NCBI GenBank assembly: GCA_963782475.1
Contig: CAWAJW010000008.1
Location: 62,001-126,000 of the forward strand
Length of the DNA stretch: 64,000 nt
From: CAVQBP01 sp963782475
GTDB lineage: Bacteria; Bacteroidota; Ignavibacteria; Ignavibacteriales; Ignavibacteriaceae
Direction of reading: 5' to 3'
Within the stretch, counting starts at the first letter, position 1. The number at the start of each line of letters is the position of its first letter. The translations under genes and the position numbers were made by a program. Below, piece after piece: positions 1-8,173 of this stretch. The notes beneath the pieces are model-generated. The model had not been told where the DNA came from and ran no database searches. It worked only from the letters and a program-made list of their open reading frames with translations.

Positions 1-138
1 GACGGCAATTATTTATGGTTAGGAACCGATAAAGGTTTAAATAGGATATTAATAGCTAATCCTTTAGCTCAATGGCCGGGGACAAAAGAAAAAGTAGAAA
101 AAAATGTGAAGGAAACGTCTATAAAAAAGATGAATTAA
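1..138 (+). CDS. C-terminal end of a two-component-type beta-propeller protein (partial)
   Basis: The frame is open from the first base and ends at TAA (136-138), so only the last 45 residues are present. They begin with D-G-N-Y-L-W-L-G-T-D-K-G-L-N-R, which matches the Reg_prop blade repeat (W-x-G-T-x-x-G-L) of periplasmic sensor propellers in Bacteroidota-type hybrid sensors. The repeat is followed by a Lys-rich tail with no kinase domain. The full protein may therefore be a propeller-only secreted protein, or a sensor whose propeller is C-terminal. The blade motif is seen directly; the role is inferred. No downstream gene shares its transcript obviously, as 153 bases of AT-rich spacer follow. 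Confidence 0.55.
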   Translation, partial: DGNYLWLGTDKGLNRILIANPLAQWPGTKEKVEKNVKETSIKKMN

Positions 139-225
139 ATGAATTATTTCAATTATCTGACATTTTTCCACCTATATTCATAATATTGAAATGTTACCCC
201 GGTCTAAATAATATCTGCCCGGAGG

Positions 226-258
226 TTTGACTATAAAAGTAAGTATGTCTATATTTTG
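226..258 (+). promoter_or_regulatory. Possible Bacteroidota-type promoter for the lipid operon
   Basis: TTTG at 226-229 and TATATTTTG at 250-258 are separated by 20 bases. This resembles the -33/-7 elements (TTTG and TAnnTTTG) known from Bacteroidetes, with one extra T in the -7 box. It lies 33 bases before the preferred start of the DUF177 gene, leaving a short leader. This is a pattern match only, and it is not established that this organism's housekeeping sigma uses that consensus. Confidence 0.3.
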
Positions 259-291
259 GCTTGTTTTTGCTCTTTTTTTGTGAGATTTGAG

Positions 292-799
292 ATGTTCATT
301 AAAATAGCAAATTTAAGAGACGGTGAGTATTTTTATGAGTTTAATGAACCGGTTGAAGAAATTGAATTGGAAAATCCTTTTTGCAATAACTTTACGGCAG
401 CATTAAAACTTTCCAAAATTCATAATCAATTGATCCTTGATGCAGAAATATCGGCAAATGCAAATTTTGAATGTGATAGATGTGCAGCTTTATTTAATGA
501 GGAAGTGAGAAGCAAAGTACAGGATGGTTTATTTGTTTAGTAATAATGGTGATGAACCTGATTCTCTAAACATTACATATTTGCCGTTAAATTCAGATAA
601 AATAATTCTTGATAAAGATTTTAGAGATTACTTAGTGCTTGCTGTTCCGATGAAAAAATTATGTAAAGATGATTGTAAAGGATTATGCTATAAATGCGGC
701 AAAAATTTAAATGAAGGCGATTGTGATTGCGAAAAAAATCAAGCTGATGTAAAATGGTTGCCTTTAACCGAATTGAAAAATAAATTGAATATAAACTAG
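292..799 (+). CDS. DUF177 (YceD-like) protein, frameshifted near 523
   Basis: This small protein lies immediately before rpmF, the standard place for DUF177/YceD, a family linked to 23S rRNA metabolism and L32 expression. The first frame reads from ATG 292 (M-F-I-K-I-A-N-L) through a C-D-R-C motif to about base 522, then hits TAG at 538. The second frame continues with N-N-G-D-E-P-D and a cysteine tail (C-K-D-D-C-K-G-L-C, C-G-K-N-L-N, C-D-C) and stops at 799. Removing one G from the GG at 522-523 joins them into about 168 residues, the usual family length. ATG 256 is also in frame but would add a non-conserved extension over the promoter-like region, so 292 is preferred. The lesion is most likely a sequence error. 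Confidence 0.8.
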
Positions 800-812
800 T
801 AATAGGAAAACA

Positions 813-992
813 ATGCCAAACCCGAAACGAAGATGGTCAAAAAGCAGAAGAGATAAACGAAGAACACATTATAAAGCCACAGTTCCTTCTTTGGGTACAT
901 GTTCAAATTGTGGTGAAATGAAACTAACCCATCGTGCATGCCCTGCCTGCGGTTACTATAATGAACGTTCTATGTTTTTACCAAAAAGCTAA
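813..992 (+). CDS. rpmF: Large ribosomal subunit protein bL32
   Basis: This 59-residue protein begins M-P-N-P-K-R-R-W-S-K-S-R-R-D, the typical L32 start. It carries a zinc ribbon with C30-x2-C33 and C43-x2-C46, so it is the zinc-binding (C+) form. It is a structural protein of the 50S subunit. Spacing is 13 bases from DUF177 and 18 bases to plsX, consistent with the widespread DUF177-rpmF-plsX-fab operon. A purine-rich site (AATAGGAAAA) precedes the ATG. The protein is short and highly basic and was identified by direct translation. Confidence 0.95.
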   Translation: MPNPKRRWSKSRRDKRRTHYKATVPSLGTCSNCGEMKLTHRACPACGYYNERSMFLPKS

Positions 993-1010
993 TATATAAC
1001 AAATCATTTA

Positions 1011-2045
1011 ATGAACAGTTCTGTTCCTGAAAATTATAAATGCAGAATAGCTGTTGATGCAATGGGGGGTGATTTTGCCCCTCAAAATACAGTCATTGGT
1101 GCAATTCAAGCTCTTGAAGAAAATAAAAACTTTGAACTGTTATTGGTAGGAAAAGAAAAAGAAATCCTGGATGTCATTTCAAATAACAACCTTTCTTTTG
1201 AAAAAAAAAATATTATTAATGCCGATGAAGTTATTGAAATGGGAGAATCTCCTACTCTTGCATTAAAAAAGAAATTAAATTCCTCAATAGTAATTGGCGC
1301 AAAATTAGTTAAAGATAAAAAAGCAGAAGCTTTTGTTAGTGCAGGCAATACCGGCGCTATGATGGCGGCTTCAACATTAATTATGGGGAGAATCCCGGGA
1401 GTAGGCAGGCCGACAATCGGTACAATATTTCCAAATGAAGCAGGTGTATCCACTGTCTTTGATGTTGGTGCAAGTGTCGATTCTAAACCTATACATCTTT
1501 TGGAATATGCGATTATGGGTACAATTTACACAAAGGAAATTTATGGTATCGAAAATCCCAAAGTAGGTATTTTAAGTGTAGGGGAAGAAGAATCTAAAGG
1601 GAACGAAATATCAATAGCTGCAGCTTCATTAATAAGAAAAACTCATCTGAATTTTGTAGGAAATGTGGAAGGCAGGGATATTTTAAAGGGAACCGTTCAT
1701 GTTGTCGTTTGCGATGGTTTTGTAGGTAATATTCTTTTGAAATTCGGTGAAGGCGTCTTAAATTATTTAAAATTTAAGCTGAAAGATTATGCAGAAAGAA
1801 ATTTTTTTAATAAGTTAAAAGTCGGTTTGGTTAAAAGTACATTAAAAGATATACTTAAAGAATTTGATTACCAGGAATATGGCGGTGTTCCTCTGCTTGG
1901 TGTTAATGGAATCAGCATTATCGGTCATGGATCAAGCACACCTAAGGCTATTAAAAATATGGTCTTAAGAGCAAATGAAATGCATTCTAAAAAATTGATA
2001 GAAAAGATTTCAAATTCAATAAATAAATACTCTAATTTATCTTAA
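1011..2045 (+). CDS. plsX: Phosphate acyltransferase PlsX
   Basis: PlsX converts acyl-ACP to acyl-phosphate, the first step of phospholipid synthesis in the PlsX/PlsY route, and acts at the inner face of the membrane. The 344-residue length is normal. The family signature D-A-M-G-G-D lies at residues 16-21. The later A-G-N-T-G-A-M and I-G-H-G-S-S segments also fit the family. It sits between rpmF and fabH (12-base spacing) in the conserved order rpmF-plsX-fabH-fabD-fabG-acpP-fabF, so supply of acyl-ACP and its use for lipid are co-transcribed. Confidence 0.96.
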   Translation: MNSSVPENYKCRIAVDAMGGDFAPQNTVIGAIQALEENKNFELLLVGKEKEILDVISNNNLSFEKKNIINADEVIEMGESPTLALKKKLNSSIVIGAKLVKDKKAEAFVSAGNTGAMMAASTLIMGRIPGVGRPTIGTIFPNEAGVSTVFDVGASVDSKPIHLLEYAIMGTIYTKEIYGIENPKVGILSVGEEESKGNEISIAAASLIRKTHLNFVGNVEGRDILKGTVHVVVCDGFVGNILLKFGEGVLNYLKFKLKDYAERNFFNKLKVGLVKSTLKDILKEFDYQEYGGVPLLGVNGISIIGHGSSTPKAIKNMVLRANEMHSKKLIEKISNSINKYSNLS

Positions 2046-2057
2046 ACGGAATTTATT

Positions 2058-3065
2058 ATGCCTTCTAATAATAAGAAAAGATTTAGTGCTGTTATTACCG
2101 CTTTGGGAATGTATGTTCCCGAAAAAATTTTAGATAATGCATATTTTGAAAAAATAGTTGATACAAATGATGAATGGATAAGAACAAGAACAGGAATTAA
2201 AGAAAGAAGAATGCTCGAGAATGGCGCTACCAGTGATCTTGCTACACGTGCTGCTCAAGATTTATTGAAAACACATAATATATCACCGGATGAAATAGAT
2301 GTAATTATCGTTGCTACCATCTCACCTGATATGTTTTTCCCTGCCACCGCCTGTTTGGTTCAAAATAATATAGGTGCAAATAACGCATGGGGTTTTGATC
2401 TTTCAGCAGCTTGTTCAGGATTTCTGTTTGCTTATCAGACAGGAGCTAGTTTAATAGAATCAGGAGCTTATAAAAAAGTTCTGGTTATAGGAGCAGATAA
2501 GATGAGTTCTATAACTGACTATACAGACAGAAACAATTGTATACTATTTGGAGATGCGGGAGCCGCAGTTTTATTAGAACCTTCGGAAGATCTCAATTAT
2601 GGTTTACAGGATTCTTTATTAAAAATTGATGGATCCGGTAAAGAAGCTTTGTATTTAAAAGGAGGAGGAAGCTTAAATCCTCCTACTCACGAGACTGTTG
2701 ATAAGGGATACCATTTTCTTTACCAGGATGGGAAAGCAGTTTTTAAAGTTGCTGTTAAAGGTATGGCGGATATTTCATATGAAATAATGAAAAAAAATAA
2801 TTTAAGCAGCAATGATATTGCTTATCTAGTTCCTCATCAGGCTAATATGAGAATTATTAGCGCAACTGCCGAAAGAATGGGACTCAAAATGGATAAAGTG
2901 ATGGTTAATATAGATAAATACGGCAATACAACAGCAGCTACAATCCCATCATGTCTTGTAGAATATTATAGAAGCGGCAAACTTAAAAAAGGCGACAAAA
3001 TAATCCTGGCTGCATTCGGGGCCGGTTATACATGGGGTTCTTCCTATTTGGTTTGGAGTATGTAA
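2058..3065 (+). CDS. fabH: Beta-ketoacyl-ACP synthase III (KAS III)
   Basis: FabH starts type II fatty acid synthesis by condensing acetyl-CoA (or a branched acyl-CoA) with malonyl-ACP. At 335 residues it is full length. The catalytic triad is visible: C119 in A-A-C-S-G-F, H260 in P-H-Q-A-N and N290 in Y-G-N-T-T. The D-T-N-D-E-W-I-R-T-R-T-G-I segment near residue 40 is the conserved substrate-pocket region. It follows plsX by 12 bases. After it comes an 81-base spacer containing an imperfect AAGTGC/GCACTT inverted repeat, of unknown meaning, before fabD. Confidence 0.97.
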   Translation: MPSNNKKRFSAVITALGMYVPEKILDNAYFEKIVDTNDEWIRTRTGIKERRMLENGATSDLATRAAQDLLKTHNISPDEIDVIIVATISPDMFFPATACLVQNNIGANNAWGFDLSAACSGFLFAYQTGASLIESGAYKKVLVIGADKMSSITDYTDRNNCILFGDAGAAVLLEPSEDLNYGLQDSLLKIDGSGKEALYLKGGGSLNPPTHETVDKGYHFLYQDGKAVFKVAVKGMADISYEIMKKNNLSSNDIAYLVPHQANMRIISATAERMGLKMDKVMVNIDKYGNTTAATIPSCLVEYYRSGKLKKGDKIILAAFGAGYTWGSSYLVWSM

Positions 3066-3146
3066 CGATTTCATATTGAAGTGCTGGTTACTTTTAAGCG
3101 GACGGCACTTAAGCTAAATAAATATTTTTAATAAACTATTTTTTAA

Positions 3147-4061
3147 ATGACGAAAAAAGCTTTTTTATTTCCGGGACAGGGTTCACAATATATTGGAATG
3201 GCCAAGGATCTATTTGAACAGTCTGTTGAAGCTAAAGAAATGATAAAGACTGCAGATGACGCTCTTGGAATTAATCTTTCCTATATCATGTTTAATGGTC
3301 CTGAAAATGAACTGAAGCAAACCGAATATACGCAGCCTGCTATTTTTTTACATAGTGTTGTTTTGGCAGGTTTAATTAGAACTCTTCAACCCGATGTGTC
3401 TGCCGGTCATTCATTAGGCGAATATTCTGCGCTTGTTGCTGCAAATTCAATCCAGTTTTATGATGCTGTCAAATTAGTCCGGTTAAGAGGCCAGGCAATG
3501 CAGCAAGCCGGCTTTGAAAACCCGGGCACTATGGCGGCTGTTATTGGTCTTGAACCTTCAATTGTTATCGAATGTTGTGAAGAAGCATCTTCGGAAGGAA
3601 TTGTCCAGCCGGCTAATTTCAATTCACCGGGACAAATAGTTATTTCAGGTTCTATCGATGGTGTAAAAAAAGCAATGGAAATTTGTAAACTGAAAGGTGC
3701 AAGGCTTGTAAAAGAGTTAGTTGTAAGCGGTGCTTTCCATTCACCCTTAATGGAGCCTGCAAAAAAGATATTGAAGGATGCTATCGAAAATGCGCCAATG
3801 TATGATGCAAGATTTCCCATTTATGCCAACGTTACTGCACAAGCTGTAAAAGAAAAGGAGAAAATCAAAAACCTCCTTTACAAGCAGCTGGATTCCCCGG
3901 TTAGATGGGAAGAAACCATTCGCAATATGGTTAAAGATGGTATAGAAGAATTTTATGAAATTGGTCCTGGTAAAGTGCTGCAGGGTCTGGTGAAAAGAAT
4001 AAACCCGGATCTAAATTGTTTTGGAATTGATAAGTATTCAGACGTGGAGAAATATCTATAA
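3147..4061 (+). CDS. fabD: Malonyl-CoA:ACP transacylase
   Basis: FabD loads malonyl groups onto ACP for chain elongation. At 304 residues it matches the family. It opens with F-L-F-P-G-Q-G-S-Q. The nucleophile S89 is in G-H-S-L-G and the catalytic H198 in G-A-F-H-S-P. The 97 bases after it are AT-rich with no clear terminator, and the next gene is the YkgJ-like protein rather than fabG, a departure from the usual order. Confidence 0.96.
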   Translation: MTKKAFLFPGQGSQYIGMAKDLFEQSVEAKEMIKTADDALGINLSYIMFNGPENELKQTEYTQPAIFLHSVVLAGLIRTLQPDVSAGHSLGEYSALVAANSIQFYDAVKLVRLRGQAMQQAGFENPGTMAAVIGLEPSIVIECCEEASSEGIVQPANFNSPGQIVISGSIDGVKKAMEICKLKGARLVKELVVSGAFHSPLMEPAKKILKDAIENAPMYDARFPIYANVTAQAVKEKEKIKNLLYKQLDSPVRWEETIRNMVKDGIEEFYEIGPGKVLQGLVKRINPDLNCFGIDKYSDVEKYL

Positions 4062-4158
4062 TTTATTAGCCGGATCTAAAAAATCTTTTTAAGAATTTCT
4101 CTTCCTTAGCTTAAATTCAAATTATGTTTTTTATTAAATTATCTTTATAAGCAGAAGC

Positions 4159-4755
4159 ATGAATAATAATGGTAAAGTAATTAAAGGATTAAAGATAGAT
4201 CCCCAGATTTTTATTTATAAATTCAGATGTAAATGTACAGGTGAATGCTGCCATTACGGAGTTTATGCTGATTTAAAAGAATTTGAACATATAGTTACAA
4301 TTAAAGATGAAATTACCTCAGCTTTTGATGAAACTCAAACAAAAGATTTTGAAGAATGGTTCGAACCTGCCGAAAAAGATGAAGATTTTGAGTCGGGTAT
4401 AGCTGTAGGTACACAGGTAGTAAATAAAAAATGTACTTTTCTGGATAAAAACGGTCTTTGCTCGCTTCAAAAATATGCAAATTCCCGGGGTGAATATAAA
4501 TGGAAATATAAACCTTTATATTGCATCCTTTTTCCTCTCACAATTTATGAAGAATCTTTAACTATAGATTATGAGCATATTGATAGGCTAAAAACCTGCA
4601 ATAAAGAGATGTTCCCCGGATTAACTATTTTTGAAGCGTGTAAAGAAGAATTACTTCATTTTTTCGGGGAAGAAGATTTTGCGGAGCTGGAAAAATATAA
4701 AGAAGAATTTCTAAATGAAATAAAATTAGGAGAGACAATAAATGCCAAAGAATAA
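4159..4755 (+). CDS. YkgJ-like cysteine-cluster protein inside the fab operon
   Basis: This 198-residue soluble protein has no signal peptide. The cluster C24-x-C26-x3-C30-C31 (F-R-C-K-C-T-G-E-C-C) is typical of the YkgJ/DUF3109-type putative zinc- or iron-binding family. Further cysteines occur in K-K-C-T-F-L, G-L-C-S-L, L-Y-C-I-L-F-P and L-K-T-C-N-K, a spacing that could hold an Fe-S cluster or several metals. Its last 14 bases overlap the start of fabG, so translation is probably coupled. The biochemical role of the family is not known; the operon position suggests a link to lipid metabolism, but that is inference. The start is ATG 4159. Confidence 0.75.
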   Translation: MNNNGKVIKGLKIDPQIFIYKFRCKCTGECCHYGVYADLKEFEHIVTIKDEITSAFDETQTKDFEEWFEPAEKDEDFESGIAVGTQVVNKKCTFLDKNGLCSLQKYANSRGEYKWKYKPLYCILFPLTIYEESLTIDYEHIDRLKTCNKEMFPGLTIFEACKEELLHFFGEEDFAELEKYKEEFLNEIKLGETINAKE

Positions 4756-5500
4756 AAGGGCAGTTGTAACAGGCGGTTCACGCGGAATCGGCAGGGCAAT
4801 TGTTAAAGAATTAGCATTAAAACACTGCAGCAGCATACTTTTTTCAGATATTGCTTTTACAAATGATGATGTTGACGGATGTGCTAAAGAATTGGAAGAA
4901 GAAATTGGATTAAATGATGTAAAAATTTATGCTTTTAAAGCTGATGCGACTTCATTTGGAGATGCCCAGGCAACCATTAATGCCGCAATAGAAAAACTAG
5001 GCGGCGTGGATATTCTAATTAATAATGCAGGTATTACCCGTGATAATCTTTTGCTGAGAATGAGTGAAAAGGATTTTGACGATGTAATTTCAACTAATCT
5101 TAAAAGCGTTTTTAATTATACAAAAGCTGTTATAAAACCAATGATCCAGCAGAAGCAGGGAAAGATAGTCAATATTGCTTCTGTTGTCGGTTTAATTGGT
5201 AATCCGGGACAGGCAAACTATTCGGCTTCTAAAGCCGGTGTTATCGGGTTTACCAAATCAATGGCCAGGGAACTTGCTTCCCGGAACATAAATGTGAATG
5301 CCGTAGCGCCGGGATTTATTGAAACTCATATGACAGCAAAACTTGATGAAAAACAGAAAGAGCAGCTATTAAGCAATGTCCCAATGCACAGAATGGGGAA
5401 GCCGGAAGATGTTGCTAGAGTAATCAGCTTCCTGTGCAGTTCAGATGCTGATTATATCACAGGCCAGGTAATAGCAATTGATGGCGGCATGACAATGTAG
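4742..5500 (+). CDS. fabG: 3-oxoacyl-ACP reductase
   Basis: FabG performs the NADPH-dependent reduction of beta-ketoacyl-ACP. It is a short-chain dehydrogenase of 252 residues. The cofactor motif G-G-S-R-G-I-G is at residues 11-17 and N-N-A-G near 94. The catalytic set is N119, S147, Y160 and K164 (Y-S-A-S-K). It ends with the conserved I-A-I-D-G-G-M. Its start overlaps the preceding cysteine-cluster gene by 14 bases, with AGGAGA just upstream of the ATG as a strong ribosome binding site. Confidence 0.96.
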   Translation: MPKNKRAVVTGGSRGIGRAIVKELALKHCSSILFSDIAFTNDDVDGCAKELEEEIGLNDVKIYAFKADATSFGDAQATINAAIEKLGGVDILINNAGITRDNLLLRMSEKDFDDVISTNLKSVFNYTKAVIKPMIQQKQGKIVNIASVVGLIGNPGQANYSASKAGVIGFTKSMARELASRNINVNAVAPGFIETHMTAKLDEKQKEQLLSNVPMHRMGKPEDVARVISFLCSSDADYITGQVIAIDGGMTM

Positions 5501-5585
5501 TTGTGAATCTGTCAATATCTTCATTAAAAATTAGAAAATATTTTGTACATTTAACTTCATAAAAAACAAAAATAGGAGAAATAGT

Positions 5586-5819
5586 ATGGATATTGAATCC
5601 AAAGTAAAGGAAATAATTATTGATAAATTGGGAGTCGAAGAATCTCAAATTACACCTGAAGCCTCATTCACAAACGACCTGGGCGCAGATTCATTAGATA
5701 TAGTTGAACTTGTAATGGGTTTTGAAAGCGCTTTCCAAGTATCAATACCCGATGAAGACGCTGAAAAAATAGGAACTGTCGGCGACGCAATAAAATATTT
5801 GAAAGAAAAAGTAAGCTAA
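5586..5819 (+). CDS. acpP: Acyl carrier protein
   Basis: This acidic 77-residue protein carries growing acyl chains on a phosphopantetheine arm. The attachment serine is S36 in L-G-A-D-S-L-D-I-V-E-L, and the C-terminal half has the usual helix pattern around T-V-G-D-A. AGGAG lies 7 bases before the ATG, a good site for a highly translated gene. It is 85 bases downstream of fabG and 163 bases upstream of fabF; the second spacer contains a stable hairpin. Confidence 0.97.
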   Translation: MDIESKVKEIIIDKLGVEESQITPEASFTNDLGADSLDIVELVMGFESAFQVSIPDEDAEKIGTVGDAIKYLKEKVS

Positions 5820-5912
5820 TATTATAATTTAATCCGGGTATTACAATTTACTTTGACCTTGATTAATTTATCTTCAGCAAAGATCTGATAAAATAGATAA
5901 TTTCAATTAAAA

Positions 5913-5931
5913 GTCGGGATATAATCCCGGC
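5913..5931 (+). promoter_or_regulatory. Hairpin between acpP and fabF
   Basis: GTCGGGAT and ATCCCGGC form an 8-base stem (one G-U pair) around the loop ATA. No U-run follows, so it is not a standard terminator. It lies about 50 bases before fabF. It may stabilise the 3' end of the abundant acpP transcript or lower read-through into fabF; both are inferences. Confidence 0.35.
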
Positions 5932-5982
5932 TTGATCTTCAAAACAAATTAATCCTAAACCGATGATAATTTATTACTTTAT

Positions 5983-7239
5983 ATGAACAATAAAAATAAG
6001 AGAAGGGTTGTCATAACCGGTTTAGGTGCTGTTACTCCCATTGGCATAGGGGTTCCTGAATATTGGAAGTCTTTAATCGAAGGTAAAAATGGTGTCGGTC
6101 TGATTACGAGATTCGATACTACTAATTTTGATACAAAATTCGCCGCCGAAGTAAAAAATTTTGACGCAGAAGAATACATTGACAAAAAAACCATTCGAAG
6201 ATTAGATCTGTTTACCCAGTATGCAATGGCAACGGCTGAAATGGCCATTAAAGATTCAGGATTAAATCCCGAAAATACGGACAGGGAAAAATTCGGAGTT
6301 ATATACGGAAGCGGTATTGGCGGTATGTCAACTCTTGAACAGCAGCATTGGATTTATTTTACCGAAAAGAGTCCCAAAAAGCTGAGTCCGTTTTTTGTAG
6401 TTATGATGATATCAGATATGGCGGCCGGTCAAATCTCTATAAAGTATGGTCTCAAAGGCCCTAATTACGCTACAACTTCCGCTTGTGCAACCTCTTCACA
6501 TGCAATTGCGGATGCATTTATGCTCATTCAGAGAGGCAGCGCCGATGTAATGATTTGCGGAGGTTCAGAAGCTGCGATTACTGAAATGTCAATCGGCGGA
6601 TTTAATGCAATGAAAGCATTGTCTACGTGGAATGACAGGTATCTCGAAGCTTCACGGCCATTTGATAAAGATAGAAGCGGATTTGTTATGGGAGAAGGTG
6701 CAGGTACAGTAATTCTTGAAGCCTATGAACATGCTGAAAGCCGCGGAGCGGAAATTTATGCTGAAATTGCCGGGATCGGTTTAACCGGGGATGGTTACCA
6801 TATAACGGCACCTGCTCCCGGCGGTGAAGGTGCGGTTAGAGCAATGAAAGAATCAATAAATGATGCAGGTTTATTAATAAACGATATTGATTATATCAAT
6901 GCTCATGGAACTTCTACTACTTATAATGATGTAAATGAAACCAAGGCAATTAAAACAGTTTTTGGTGAACATGCTTATGATATTGTTGTCAATTCAACAA
7001 AGTCCATGACCGGACATTTACTTGGTGCTGCGGGGGGTATTGAAGCTATAGCCACTGTTTTATCAATAAAAAATAATTTAATTCCGCCGACTATCAACCT
7101 CGATAATCCTGATCCTGAATGCGACCTTAATTATAGTGCTAAAAAAATTACTCATAAAGAAGTTAATGCTGCAATTAGCAATACCTTTGGTTTTGGAGGA
7201 CATAACGCCTCGCTTCTATTTAAAAAATTTGAACCATAA
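5983..7239 (+). CDS. fabF: Beta-ketoacyl-ACP synthase II
   Basis: FabF elongates acyl-ACP by decarboxylative condensation with malonyl-ACP. It has 418 residues, the normal length. The nucleophile is C168 in T-S-A-C-A-T. The two histidines are H308 (N-A-H-G-T-S-T) and H345 (M-T-G-H-L-L-G-A-A-G), with K340 beside the latter. The C-terminal F-G-F-G-G-H-N-A gatekeeper motif is present. rnc follows 21 bases downstream. Confidence 0.97.
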   Translation: MNNKNKRRVVITGLGAVTPIGIGVPEYWKSLIEGKNGVGLITRFDTTNFDTKFAAEVKNFDAEEYIDKKTIRRLDLFTQYAMATAEMAIKDSGLNPENTDREKFGVIYGSGIGGMSTLEQQHWIYFTEKSPKKLSPFFVVMMISDMAAGQISIKYGLKGPNYATTSACATSSHAIADAFMLIQRGSADVMICGGSEAAITEMSIGGFNAMKALSTWNDRYLEASRPFDKDRSGFVMGEGAGTVILEAYEHAESRGAEIYAEIAGIGLTGDGYHITAPAPGGEGAVRAMKESINDAGLLINDIDYINAHGTSTTYNDVNETKAIKTVFGEHAYDIVVNSTKSMTGHLLGAAGGIEAIATVLSIKNNLIPPTINLDNPDPECDLNYSAKKITHKEVNAAISNTFGFGGHNASLLFKKFEP

Positions 7240-7260
7240 AGTTTATTAATTGGAATAATT

Positions 7261-8046
7261 TTGAGTCCGCTATTAAATTGGTTATTTAATAAATTAAAAC
7301 AAAAACAGGAAGAAAGAAGCTCACGGTATATATCTTCAATCTTTACTCCCTCCAAATTTAAGAAGCTAGAAAATCTGATAGGTTCACCAATAAATAATAC
7401 TTCCTATTATATTCAGGCATTAATGCACAGATCATATTTAGAACAAAATGATGAATATGATGTGTCAAATGAAAGGCTTGAATTTTTAGGAGATAGTGTT
7501 CTTAGTTTAATTGTTGCCGAATATCTCTTCGATGCATTCCCGGAAAAAGATGAAGGTTTTTTAACTAAAGTAAGAGCAAAAATAGTAAATAGGCTTGCTC
7601 TGGCGGATGCTGCAGAAACAATAAATTTAGTTGAATTTCTATTAGTCAGTAAGAATATTTCAAACTCTTTTGATAATGGTTCTAAAACAATTTTATCTGA
7701 TGCACTGGAGGCTTTAATCGGAGCAATTTACCTGGATAACGGTTTGGATTCTGCAAAAGTTTTTATTCAGAAGATCTTAATTCAGCCGAATTTAAAAGAA
7801 GGTCTGTATCTTATTGATGAAAATTATAAAAGCCAGCTTTTGGAGTTTGCTCAGGCTAACAAAATGGAAAGTCCTACCTATGTTGTAATAAAAGAAGAAG
7901 GACCGCAGCATAACAGGGTATTTACTGTAAAAGTAACTATCGGCAGCCGGGATTACGGTTTTGGAAAGGGAAAGAATAAAAAAAGTGCTGAACAAAAAGC
8001 AGCCCAGGAAGCGCTGGATAAGCTGAATGGTCATGGATTGAATTAA
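7261..8046 (+). CDS. rnc: Ribonuclease III
   Basis: This double-strand-specific endoribonuclease acts in rRNA and mRNA processing. It has 261 residues. The signature N-E-R-L-E-F-L-G-D-S-V-L contains E74 and D78, with D147 and E150 (S-D-A-L-E-A-L-I-G-A) completing the Mg2+ site. The C-terminal 70 residues are a double-stranded RNA-binding domain with the K-K-S-A-E-Q-K-A-A motif. The start is TTG at 7261. An N-terminal extension of about 35 residues precedes the catalytic domain, as in other Bacteroidota members. Its place after fabF follows the common acpP-fabF-rnc order. Confidence 0.94.
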   Translation: MSPLLNWLFNKLKQKQEERSSRYISSIFTPSKFKKLENLIGSPINNTSYYIQALMHRSYLEQNDEYDVSNERLEFLGDSVLSLIVAEYLFDAFPEKDEGFLTKVRAKIVNRLALADAAETINLVEFLLVSKNISNSFDNGSKTILSDALEALIGAIYLDNGLDSAKVFIQKILIQPNLKEGLYLIDENYKSQLLEFAQANKMESPTYVVIKEEGPQHNRVFTVKVTIGSRDYGFGKGKNKKSAEQKAAQEALDKLNGHGLN

Positions 8047-8173
8047 TCTTCTTCATCAGTATAAATACTCTTAACCTCTTTATTCAAAATAATCTATCGC
8101 AATTCATATTTTATTGAATATATACAATTGTTATTTTAAACTATTGAAAATTTTAATTAAAGAAAGAAATTAT

